54,767 bases of DNA, taken from the NCBI GenBank assembly GCA_030832085.1, contig JAURJU010000090.1:1-54767 (forward strand), given 5' to 3'. The position numbers and the translations under genes are program-made. This stretch comes from Chitinophagales bacterium. Its GTDB lineage: Bacteria; Bacteroidota; Bacteroidia; Chitinophagales; Chitinophagaceae. Shown here piece after piece: positions 36,434 through 43,911 of the stretch (the stretch's first letter is position 1; each line of letters opens with the position of its first letter). The notes under the pieces were generated by a model. It saw only the letters and a list, made by a program, of their open reading frames with translations. It was not told where the DNA came from and made no database searches.

Positions 36434-37495
36434 ATGGGCACAGAAGCGATTTTGAAGGCATTGGGCAATGTACAGGAGCCTGATCTTAAAAAAGACCTGG
36501 TTACACTCAACATGGTCAGGGATGTTGTCATTGAAGGGAATAAGGTAGGTTTCACCATCGTTTTGACGACCCCTGCTTGTCCGATGAAAGAACTGATCAG
36601 GCGTGATTGCGAGCGTGCCATACACGAGCATGTGGATGAAGGTCTTGAAGTGGTGGTGGATTTTACGGCAAATACAAGTTCCATCCGGGTGGACCTTACT
36701 TCCGTTCTTCCCGGTGTGAAAAATATCATCGCAGTAGTCAGTGGCAAGGGTGGCGTGGGTAAATCAACCGTTGCCGCCAATCTCGCCCTGGCATTGTCTC
36801 AACAAGGGGCAAAAGTGGGTCTGATGGATGCTGATATCTATGGTCCCAGTGTTCCCATCATGTTCGGTGTGCGTGGCCAAAGGCCCCTGATGGAAAATAT
36901 TGAAGGAAAGGACAAGATACTGCCTCTTGAGCAACATGGCATAAAACTCATCAGCATTGGATTGCTGGTCGATGAAAAAAGTGCAGTTGTGTGGCGAGGA
37001 CCAATGGCCAGCAGTGCCATCCGACAATTTGTAACCGATGTGCATTGGGGTGAACTGGATTACCTGGTGATTGATATGCCCCCAGGAACAGGGGATATAC
37101 ACCTGACGCTGGTGCAAACCATTCCTGTTACAGGAGCTGTGGTGGTAACCACACCACAGGAGGTGGCGCTCTCAGATGCCAAAAAAGCGATAGCCATGTT
37201 CTCACAGGCACAAACAAAAGTACCCATCATTGGGTTGGTCGAAAACATGGCATGGTTTACGCCAGCAGAATTGCCCGACAGCAAGTATTATATTTTTGGC
37301 AAGGATGGAGGAAAGCATCTTGCAGACCAACTGGACATGAATTTTCTTGGCCAGATACCCCTGGTGCAAAGCATCAGGGAAGGGGGAGACAAGGGTGCTC
37401 CAGCCATGCTTGGCGGAGACCTTCAAACGCAGGAGGCGTTTTCTGTATTCGCGGCTGAAACCATCAGGGCAATTGCAGTTGCCAATGCAAAATAA
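36434..37495 (+). CDS. Mrp/ApbC (NBP35-type) iron-sulfur cluster carrier ATPase
   Basis: This 353-residue protein has an N-terminal MIP18/DUF59 domain (about 1-90, with 'TTPACPMKE') and a P-loop ATPase domain. The deviant Walker A 'SGKGGVGKST' is at about 103-112, with 'LMDADIYGPSVP' and 'DYLVIDMPPGTGD' following. Mrp/ApbC proteins carry and insert [4Fe-4S] clusters. The usual C-terminal CxxC that bridges the cluster, expected just after 'GLVENM', is replaced here by 'AWFTPAELPDSKYYIFG'. Many Bacteroidota Mrp proteins appear to share this, so cluster binding may use other residues such as Cys49 in the MIP18 part. The gene is divergent from the carboxypeptidase-regulatory-like gene. Confidence 0.9.
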   Translation: MGTEAILKALGNVQEPDLKKDLVTLNMVRDVVIEGNKVGFTIVLTTPACPMKELIRRDCERAIHEHVDEGLEVVVDFTANTSSIRVDLTSVLPGVKNIIAVVSGKGGVGKSTVAANLALALSQQGAKVGLMDADIYGPSVPIMFGVRGQRPLMENIEGKDKILPLEQHGIKLISIGLLVDEKSAVVWRGPMASSAIRQFVTDVHWGELDYLVIDMPPGTGDIHLTLVQTIPVTGAVVVTTPQEVALSDAKKAIAMFSQAQTKVPIIGLVENMAWFTPAELPDSKYYIFGKDGGKHLADQLDMNFLGQIPLVQSIREGGDKGAPAMLGGDLQTQEAFSVFAAETIRAIAVANAK

Positions 37496-37570
37496 AATGC
37501 CTTGGCCCATCCTTGGTGGGTTCTTGTAGGAGGATCCTTGCCTGCTGATGCAATGGATGCGATTGCTGCG

Positions 37571-38065
37571 TTATTTCGAAAGCCTTGCTGTTTGATTGGG
37601 GGCATTCAGTTTAAAGCTCTGCCGTTTGTCATCCATTTTGATGTGGATGATATTGGTCTGGTCGGCCTTGTAATCATACATCAATGTTGAAGTGACCTCG
37701 ATTGCCTTGACCCCTGAAACCTTGTTGGCATTGTAGTATACCCAAACGACTTCCTTTTCAATTTCATAGCCCAAAAACTGCAATTCTCTTGTTTTTTCGT
37801 TGATGCGCACTTGAACATGATTTTGGTAATACGCATTGATGGCCTCTCCCGTCGATTTTTTTTCTCCGGATATGACATCGTATTTCTTTCCGGTAAATTT
37901 CCTCAATGCCTCTTCAAGGTCATCAGGGAAAAACTTTGTTGCGATGCCCAACTCTTTGGTTTTGCTGCTGTATTCCACTTCCGTGATGGAAACGAAAAAA
38001 GGATGATAGCTTCCCATTAAAAGGAGGAGAGCCAACATTGAAAATAAATATGCGAATCTTTTCAT
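37571..38065 (-). CDS. DUF6702 family exported protein
   Basis: This is 164 residues from the ATG at 38063-38065, giving a signal peptide ('MKRFAYLFSMLALLLLMGS'). The mature part begins 'YHPFFVSITEVEY' and continues 'GIATKFFPDDLEEALRKF', matching what I recall of the DUF6702 family, and ends with a lysine/glutamine-rich tail. It has beta-strands and no catalytic motif. It is divergent from hupE with only 38 nt between start codons. An M1 metallopeptidase gene lies close by, an association that appears recurrent in Bacteroidota. Function is unknown; a periplasmic accessory of the neighbouring membrane protein or peptidase is possible. Confidence 0.75.
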   Translation of the reverse strand: MKRFAYLFSMLALLLLMGSYHPFFVSITEVEYSSKTKELGIATKFFPDDLEEALRKFTGKKYDVISGEKKSTGEAINAYYQNHVQVRINEKTRELQFLGYEIEKEVVWVYYNANKVSGVKAIEVTSTLMYDYKADQTNIIHIKMDDKRQSFKLNAPNQTARLSK

Positions 38066-38103
38066 GAACCACAAAAGTCTGATTATTTTCATTCTTTCTG
38101 CAC

Positions 38104-38694
38104 ATGAAGGATTTTATATTTTATTTCAAGATCGGTTGGTCTCATATCATGGGCCTGGACGCAACGGACCACCTGTTTTTTATAGCCGTGTTGGCCATCA
38201 TCTACACGATTGCCGACTGGAAAAAGGTTTTGGTGTTGGTTACTGCATTTACCATCGGCCATGCCCTGACCCTTTTCATGGGGGCCATGAATTTGTTCAG
38301 GATAAACAGTGCGCTGGTTGAATTCGCAATTCCCTGCACCATATTGATTACTGCGTTGTCAAACTTGATTTTACAGAAAGAAAAAAAAAGAAATCTTATG
38401 CTGCAGTACACTCTGGCCCTAGGTTTTGGCCTGGTGCATGGCCTTGGATATGCCAATTATATCCGCATGATGCTGTCTTCAGATCAAAACATGGTTTGGG
38501 GATTGTTCAGTTTTAATGTCGGACTTGAGGCAGGACAGCTCATTGTGGTCTTGATGGTACTTTCAGTGGTTTGGGTGGCATCTGCGTTGCATTCGAATGC
38601 CCATAAGTATCTGGTGCGCCTTGTTTCAATGGCTGTCTTGGGCTTTTCCCTTTTGATGGCCATTGAACGATTTCCATTCTGGCACCATGCATAA
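38104..38694 (+). CDS. HupE/UreJ family membrane protein
   Basis: This 196-residue polytopic protein has about six hydrophobic helices. The family mark is in the first third: 'SHIMGLDATDHLFF', with the conserved His, Asp and 'DHLxF' of HupE/UreJ proteins, followed by 'FTIGHALTLF'. A second histidine cluster 'LGFGLVHGLGYANY' lies mid-protein and 'FNVGLEAGQL' later. HupE/UreJ proteins are linked to nickel or other metal handling for hydrogenase and urease. No such enzyme is nearby, so a different metal or role is likely in this branch. It is divergent from DUF6702, and its stop lies 5 nt from the convergent FG-GAP gene. Confidence 0.85.
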   Translation: MKDFIFYFKIGWSHIMGLDATDHLFFIAVLAIIYTIADWKKVLVLVTAFTIGHALTLFMGAMNLFRINSALVEFAIPCTILITALSNLILQKEKKRNLMLQYTLALGFGLVHGLGYANYIRMMLSSDQNMVWGLFSFNVGLEAGQLIVVLMVLSVVWVASALHSNAHKYLVRLVSMAVLGFSLLMAIERFPFWHHA

Positions 38695-38699
38695 TTTCT

Positions 38700-40022
38700 T
38701 TATTGCTTGATCATTGTGAAATACCCTGTGTTGTTTTCCCAATGAATCTTGGCCCTGTTGTCAAACAATGCACCGTAAAGTCCATCCGCAACAATATCAA
38801 GGTCGCCATCCATGTCCTGGTCAAACAATCGGATCCATTTGATCCAGGTGTTTTTCCCTTGCTCTTCGTATGTGTTGAAATAGTCTTTTGTGGCATTGAT
38901 ATAGGATTTCCCCCTGTTCAGGTACAGCCTCAGCGCGTAACCCTGATACAGGTCCTTGTTGCTCATGGTAAGGATATCCACCTTGTCATCCCCATCAAAA
39001 TCCATGAAGGCAAAGTCCATCAAGGACAAACCAGGGTCAATCGGAATGTTGATGGTATTCGATCTGTTGAATGTTCCCGCGTTGTTCAGGATTATCCTCA
39101 GTTTTTCCCTTCCTCCCAATAAAAGATCCAGCAGCCCATCATTGTTCATGTCGAAAAGTTCTACCGTATAATAATTGTCGTTGTTGGTGATGGTGAAACC
39201 CTTGAAAATCTGATTGCTGAGCTTGAATTTTCTGTTCCCCATGTTCAGGTATGCAGTAGGGTGTATGGGTACAGCCTTACTTCCTCCTGAATAGGCAATG
39301 ATGTCAATCAGTCCATCGCCATTGATGTCACCAGTGGTTCCACCCTGAAAATATCCCAGGTCTGCACAGAGGTTTTGGTAGGAATTTTCTCTTGGATAAA
39401 AAATGCTGATGGAGTCCCCCGGAAAGGGGGAACTGTCATAACCTGTCGAAAAGAGCACAATTTCCCTATTCCCGTCGTTGTCCAGATCTGACAAGACAAT
39501 CTTTCTGACTTCTGTCAACCCAAATTGAACATCATATTTGGTTGAGTCGGCCTGGTACTCTGTAAAAAGGTTCAGTCCCTTTTCGTTGGTGGGCCAGGGG
39601 TTTTTGTAAAAGAAGGCCCAAAGGTCTTTTTTGCCATCACCGGTAAGGTCTGTATAAACATACGCACCAGGACTTTGCCAATAATAGGTTTTGTTGGCGT
39701 TGTATGTATGTTGATTGGAATGGTTGAAGGGAATGAATTTTTTATCATCCGTCAATTCAAATCCGCTGTAAAGTGAATAATGCATGTTGAACAGACTGGT
39801 GAATGACTTGTTGGTATTGTGCCAGGAGGATGTTTTGTTGATGGGTGAAACCGAATCCAGAATGGCTGTAGAATATACAATACTGCCATCGGGCTTGGGG
39901 ATGCGGTTTGGAATGGACTCAATTGCCTCTTTTTTGCATCCGGTCGATGCCAAAACCATGATTAAAAGTATATATTGCAGGAAGAAAAAATGCCTTGCCT
40001 TTGAGCTGTCAACAGTCATCAT
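38700..40022 (-). CDS. FG-GAP/VCBS repeat lipoprotein
   Basis: This 440-residue protein has a lipoprotein signal (lipobox 'LASTGC', Cys29). Six calcium-type FG-GAP turns are visible: 'DLTGDGKKDL', 'DLDNDGNREI', 'DINGDGLIDI', 'DMNNDGLLDL', 'DFDGDDKVDI' and 'DQDMDGDLDI'. They predict an integrin-like seven-bladed propeller stabilised by calcium. There is no enzymatic motif, so binding or scaffolding on the outer surface is likely. It is divergent from the M1 peptidase gene and converges on hupE. Two adjacent ATGs (40020-40022 and 40017-40019) are possible starts. Confidence 0.82.
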   Translation of the reverse strand: MMTVDSSKARHFFFLQYILLIMVLASTGCKKEAIESIPNRIPKPDGSIVYSTAILDSVSPINKTSSWHNTNKSFTSLFNMHYSLYSGFELTDDKKFIPFNHSNQHTYNANKTYYWQSPGAYVYTDLTGDGKKDLWAFFYKNPWPTNEKGLNLFTEYQADSTKYDVQFGLTEVRKIVLSDLDNDGNREIVLFSTGYDSSPFPGDSISIFYPRENSYQNLCADLGYFQGGTTGDINGDGLIDIIAYSGGSKAVPIHPTAYLNMGNRKFKLSNQIFKGFTITNNDNYYTVELFDMNNDGLLDLLLGGREKLRIILNNAGTFNRSNTINIPIDPGLSLMDFAFMDFDGDDKVDILTMSNKDLYQGYALRLYLNRGKSYINATKDYFNTYEEQGKNTWIKWIRLFDQDMDGDLDIVADGLYGALFDNRAKIHWENNTGYFTMIKQ

Positions 40023-40059
40023 GGGAATGGTTTAATTGGATGGACAAAGGGAATTTCGA

Positions 40060-40067
40060 CAAACCTA
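40060..40067 (-). promoter_or_regulatory. Possible -7 promoter element of the FG-GAP lipoprotein gene
   Basis: The minus strand reads TAGGTTTG, an exact TAnnTTTG match, about 38 nt upstream of the start codon. The nearest TTTG upstream is only 15 nt away, so the -33 match is imperfect. Confidence 0.35.
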
Positions 40068-40169
40068 TTCCAACTGAAATTCCAAACCCATGATCTGGTT
40101 TCCATGACTTTGCCTGTGGGCGGCATTATTTTCGAATGATGTTAAATGATAAAATGTAAACTGAAAATT

Positions 40170-42503
40170 ATGATGAAGTCTATTTTTGTTGTTTTGTCAG
40201 TGCTGATTTCAACATCAGCAATACATGCTCAGCCCTTGCGCAATGCGGGTTCCAACCATGGTAACCGGTTTGAACAGCTGGACTACCTCTTGCAGGATCC
40301 AAATGAGTACAGGACTGCCAGTGGAGCTCCCGGGCCAAAGTATTGGCAACAGCGTGCTGACTACGACATCAATGTCGATATCAATGAAGAGAGCAATTTG
40401 CTCACAGGTTCAGAAACGGTTACCTATTTCAACAATTCACCAGATATCCTGACCTATATCTGGTTGCAGGTGGACGAAAATTTCCATCATCCCAACAGCG
40501 ACAACAACCATGACAAGCAATCCAGCATGGGCAGCAGGTTGACCCACCAGCAATTGTTACAGATGAATCCGAAAGAATACTTGAATGGGTATGGGGTAAA
40601 CATTACAGCATTGACGGATGCAGCAGGACGAGTCCTTGACTATACGGTCAACCAGACCATGATGCGGGTTGAGATGCCCATTCCATTGAAACCAGGACAA
40701 AAATTTGTTTTCAAATGCAGTTGGAACTATAAAATTCCTGATAAGCTTACCCGTTATGGAAGGGGTGGCTATGAATATTTCGCGGAGGATGACAACAACC
40801 TCTATTCCATCGCACAATGGTTTCCCCGTCTGGCGGTCTACAGTGATTTCCAGGGTTGGCAGAACATGCAATTCACCGGGGGCGCTGAGTTTGCCCTGAC
40901 ATTCGGAAATTACAAAGTCAACATCACTGTTCCTGAAGATCATATCGTTGCAGCTACCGGCGAATGCAAGAATCTCGCAGCAGTGTTGACTCCAGCACAG
41001 ATGGCCCGCTGGCAGCAGGCCCAGACGGCTACAGCACCTGTTGAAGTCGTTACCCTCGCTGAAGCGATTGAAAATGCAAAAGAAAAATCCAAGGGCAGAA
41101 AAACCTGGGTGTACGAAGCCATCAATGTCCGTGATTTTGCATTCAACACCTCCCGTCGTCTTGTTTGGGACGCTATGGCCGCCGATGTTGAGGGAAAGAA
41201 GGTGATGTGTATGAGCTATTATGGAAAAGAGGCATATCCAATCTATAAAAAATATTCAACCAAGGCGGTATACCATACCATCAAGACCTATTCAAAGTTC
41301 ACCATCGCCTACCCATATCCCGTGGCCATTTCAGTAGAAGCTTCCATTGGAATGGAATATCCAATGATTGCCATGAACTATGGAAGGGCTGAAAAAGACG
41401 GCACTTATAGTGAGGCTACCAAATATGGTGCGATTGGAGTAATCATCCATGAGGTGGGGCACAACTTCTTCCCAATGATCATCAATTCCGACGAAAGGCA
41501 GTATTGGTGGATGGATGAAGGGTTGAATACTTTTGTGCAGTTCCTCACAGAGCAGGAGTTCGACAACAATTATCCCTCCCGTCGTGGGCCGGCACACCTG
41601 ATTGCAGACTACATGAAGTTGCCCAAAGACATGCTGGAACCCATCATGACAAAAGGCGATAACGTTGCCAATGTTGGTTCAAACGCATATGCGAAGGCGG
41701 CCACAGGATTGAACATCCTGCGCGAAACCATCATGGGAAGGGAGTTGTTTGATTATGCCTTCAAAGAATATGCAAGAAGATGGGCATTCAAACATCCGAC
41801 ACCCAATGACTTGTTCAGGACCCTTGAAGATGCGAGTGCTGTTGACCTTGACTGGTTCTGGAGAGGATGGTACTTTGGAACAGAGCCGGTAGACATCTCA
41901 ATCGATTCAGTAAAGTGGTTCAAGCTGGATGCGGATAAAAATATCGCATCCATGAAAACACCCGAATTTGAGACCATCAGCAAGGTCAGGAACAGGGAAG
42001 ACAAGAAGATCATCTATTACACGAATACCGATACAACCCTTCGTGATTATTATTACTACAACAGGGGAGCCGATGCAAAAATGTTCCAGGACATGGCACA
42101 ACAGCAAATGGATGTTCAAAAAGACAATGCCAATTATGCTGCATGGGAAGACAAGAACCTTTACGAACTCAGCTTCAGCAACAAAGGTGGGATGGTGATG
42201 CCCATCATTGTGGAATGGACCTTCAAGGATGGCAGCAAGGAAGTGGATAGGATTCCTGTTGGCATCTGGAAACTGAACGAGCAAAGGGTAACCAAGTTGT
42301 TTGTAAAAAACAAGGAGGTTGCGGCCATTCGCCTGGACCCAATGCGTGAAACAGCCGATATCAATGAGTCCAATGGCATGTGGCCAGTGAAAGAGTTGCC
42401 AAGCAGGTACCAGCTCTTCAAAGGTGCTTCTGCCATCAGTGGGTTGGGTGCCCCCCGTGGAGGCGGACCCTCTACCAATGCCATGCAAAAGGCCAAAAAA
42501 TAA
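40170..42503 (+). CDS. Secreted M1-family metallopeptidase
   Basis: This is 777 residues from the ATG at 40170, which gives a signal peptide ending 'SAIHAQ'. Alternatives are ATGs at 40146 and 40173. The zinc-binding motif HEVGH is at about 427-431, followed 19 residues later by Glu450 in 'WMDEGLNTF', the HExxH-x18-E layout of gluzincins. The exopeptidase substrate motif is 'IGMEYPMI' rather than GAMEN, common in this Bacteroidota M1 subgroup. The N-terminal beta domain spans about 50-300 and the C-terminal part ends with a low-complexity Gly/Pro tail. It probably removes N-terminal residues from peptides in the periplasm or outside. Its stop is 1 nt from that of the convergent rhodanese-thioredoxin gene. 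Confidence 0.93.
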   Translation: MMKSIFVVLSVLISTSAIHAQPLRNAGSNHGNRFEQLDYLLQDPNEYRTASGAPGPKYWQQRADYDINVDINEESNLLTGSETVTYFNNSPDILTYIWLQVDENFHHPNSDNNHDKQSSMGSRLTHQQLLQMNPKEYLNGYGVNITALTDAAGRVLDYTVNQTMMRVEMPIPLKPGQKFVFKCSWNYKIPDKLTRYGRGGYEYFAEDDNNLYSIAQWFPRLAVYSDFQGWQNMQFTGGAEFALTFGNYKVNITVPEDHIVAATGECKNLAAVLTPAQMARWQQAQTATAPVEVVTLAEAIENAKEKSKGRKTWVYEAINVRDFAFNTSRRLVWDAMAADVEGKKVMCMSYYGKEAYPIYKKYSTKAVYHTIKTYSKFTIAYPYPVAISVEASIGMEYPMIAMNYGRAEKDGTYSEATKYGAIGVIIHEVGHNFFPMIINSDERQYWWMDEGLNTFVQFLTEQEFDNNYPSRRGPAHLIADYMKLPKDMLEPIMTKGDNVANVGSNAYAKAATGLNILRETIMGRELFDYAFKEYARRWAFKHPTPNDLFRTLEDASAVDLDWFWRGWYFGTEPVDISIDSVKWFKLDADKNIASMKTPEFETISKVRNREDKKIIYYTNTDTTLRDYYYYNRGADAKMFQDMAQQQMDVQKDNANYAAWEDKNLYELSFSNKGGMVMPIIVEWTFKDGSKEVDRIPVGIWKLNEQRVTKLFVKNKEVAAIRLDPMRETADINESNGMWPVKELPSRYQLFKGASAISGLGAPRGGGPSTNAMQKAKK

Positions 42504-42504
42504 T

Positions 42505-43194
42505 TTATTTCAACCAGGAGGCGAATTCCTCCTTTGATACGAGGCCCTGTTTTCTTTTAACCTCTTTACCATTTTTGTAGAGGATAAAAGTAGGCAGGGC
42601 TTCTACTTTGAGTGACTTCATCAGTTCTGTCTCAAGGCCTCCATCCATTTTTACCAGGGTGAGTTTTTTGCTGTTTTCCTTCATGAAAGCATCTAGCACG
42701 GGCTCCATTTTTTTGCAAGGCGGACACCATTCTGCACCAAAATCCACCAACACAACACTTGTACTACTGACCTGCCCATTGTAGGATGCCATGCTGGTTT
42801 GTTTTGCGTTGGGATCAACACCTGACAATGGCATGCTCTCCCTTTTCCAAGCATTGATGCCTCCTTCAAGGTTGGTGACTGTATAACCCTTAGACCGCAA
42901 AACCTCCGCAGCGGCGCCGCTCCTCCCACCACTCAGGCAATAGATATAAACAGGTTTGTTTTTATCAAGATGGGATGTTCTGTCATTGAACTCATTTTTA
43001 TCAAGCCAGTTTGCCTGAAGGGCATTCTTGATGTGCCCACTCTTGTACTCGTCAGCAGTCCTGACATCCAGCACCTGAACATTGGCAGAGCCAATGGCCT
43101 TTGCAAATTCATTTGGTTTGATGGCCGGATTTTGTTGGCCATGGAGCGAGCATGCGGTGATCATCAAGACCAGTGCTGGAAAAAAATATTTCAT
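42505..43194 (-). CDS. Rhodanese-thioredoxin fusion lipoprotein
   Basis: This is a 229-residue protein with a lipoprotein-like signal ('LMITAC', Cys15). Residues about 25-120 are a single rhodanese domain with the active-site loop 'CLSGGRS' (Cys86). Residues about 135-229 are a thioredoxin domain with redox motif 'WCPPC' (156-160) and the cis-proline at 'ALPTF' (Pro201). The fusion implies that persulfide or disulfide made on the rhodanese cysteine can be reduced by the adjacent dithiol outside the cytoplasm. It lies downstream of the PepSY and ApbE-DUF2271 genes on the same strand, but after an 89-nt gap with its own promoter-like element, so co-transcription is not certain. Confidence 0.9.
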   Translation of the reverse strand: MKYFFPALVLMITACSLHGQQNPAIKPNEFAKAIGSANVQVLDVRTADEYKSGHIKNALQANWLDKNEFNDRTSHLDKNKPVYIYCLSGGRSGAAAEVLRSKGYTVTNLEGGINAWKRESMPLSGVDPNAKQTSMASYNGQVSSTSVVLVDFGAEWCPPCKKMEPVLDAFMKENSKKLTLVKMDGGLETELMKSLKVEALPTFILYKNGKEVKRKQGLVSKEEFASWLK

Positions 43195-43240
43195 GGTTGT
43201 AGTTGTTTGTAAAATAAGGACACCTTGTGTGCCCTACTTG

Positions 43241-43273
43241 CAAAATTAGGCCCATTGCCTGTCTTTTGAACAA
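43241..43273 (-). promoter_or_regulatory. Likely promoter of the rhodanese-thioredoxin gene
   Basis: On the minus strand TTG (43271-43273) stands 22 nt upstream of TAATTTTG (43241-43248), an exact -7 match followed by CA. The spacing is within the range known for Bacteroidota (17-23). The start codon follows about 46 nt later. Confidence 0.45.
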
Positions 43274-43283
43274 TTATATAGCA

Positions 43284-43880
43284 TCAAGGTACCCAGATCA
43301 GGTATACAAGGATACTGATTGCTGTTCCAAGAAGGATGAGCAAGACACCAGCAGTTCTTTTCTTTTTTAGGAAAAAAAGCATGACCAGCCCGGTAAGTGA
43401 AACAACAACCATCAGGATGGCAGAAATATCAATCAGTATGCCCCAATGCTTTCCGGAATCCCTTCCTTTGTGCAAATCATTCATGATGCCAAAAATCCCT
43501 GTTCTTGTCTCGGATATGTCATAGCTTCCATCCTCCCTATTCACAAAAACATCTGCTGTATATCCAGGCCCGTTGAATGAAATTGTGCATTGGTATTCAT
43601 CAGAAGTGAATTCACTGACAGCACCACCAATCCCATGTTTTTTTCTGATATACTCTACAACTTCAAGCTTTGAAACATTTGTACTGTCTTTGCCTTTCAC
43701 CCATTCTAGGGTCAATTTTCCTTTTGCCGTGCTGGTCTTTTGCTGGTCAACAAACCATTCGGTATGGTTCAGGGTAATGCCTGTAATTGCAAAAAAAAGC
43801 AGGATAAAAAAACTGACCATTGAAAGGTAGATGTGCAACCACCTTGACAAGTATGCCGTCTTTTTTTTAATTTCTTTCAT
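43284..43880 (-). CDS. PepSY-domain transmembrane protein
   Basis: This 198-residue protein starts with 'KTAYLSRWLHIYLSMVSFF', the PepSY-associated transmembrane helix pattern (helix about 12-36, with 'GITLNHTEW' after it). A single extracytoplasmic PepSY-type domain follows at about 55-140 ('LEVVEYIRKKHGI', 'TADVFVNREDGSY'). A second conserved block 'IMNDLHKGRDSGKHWGILID' leads into two more helices. Histidines near the membrane ('RWLH', 'LNH', 'DLH', 'KHW') are well placed to hold haem, as proposed for related iron-reductase PepSY_TM proteins. It starts 31 nt after the ApbE-DUF2271 stop and should be in one operon with it. Confidence 0.82.
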   Translation of the reverse strand: MKEIKKKTAYLSRWLHIYLSMVSFFILLFFAITGITLNHTEWFVDQQKTSTAKGKLTLEWVKGKDSTNVSKLEVVEYIRKKHGIGGAVSEFTSDEYQCTISFNGPGYTADVFVNREDGSYDISETRTGIFGIMNDLHKGRDSGKHWGILIDISAILMVVVSLTGLVMLFFLKKKRTAGVLLILLGTAISILVYLIWVP

Positions 43881-43911
43881 GGTAGGTTTTTGGATTTTTC
43901 CCCTTTATGGA

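Noticed and set aside
36341-36631. N-terminal extension of the carboxypeptidase-regulatory-like gene
   Set aside because: It would cross the mrp start and promoter region and has no signal peptide, while the internal ATG begins a clear one.
43284-43880. PepSY protein as a covalent FMN acceptor
   Set aside because: No [S/T]GA[S/T]-type attachment motif is visible, so this is kept only as a hypothesis in the findings.
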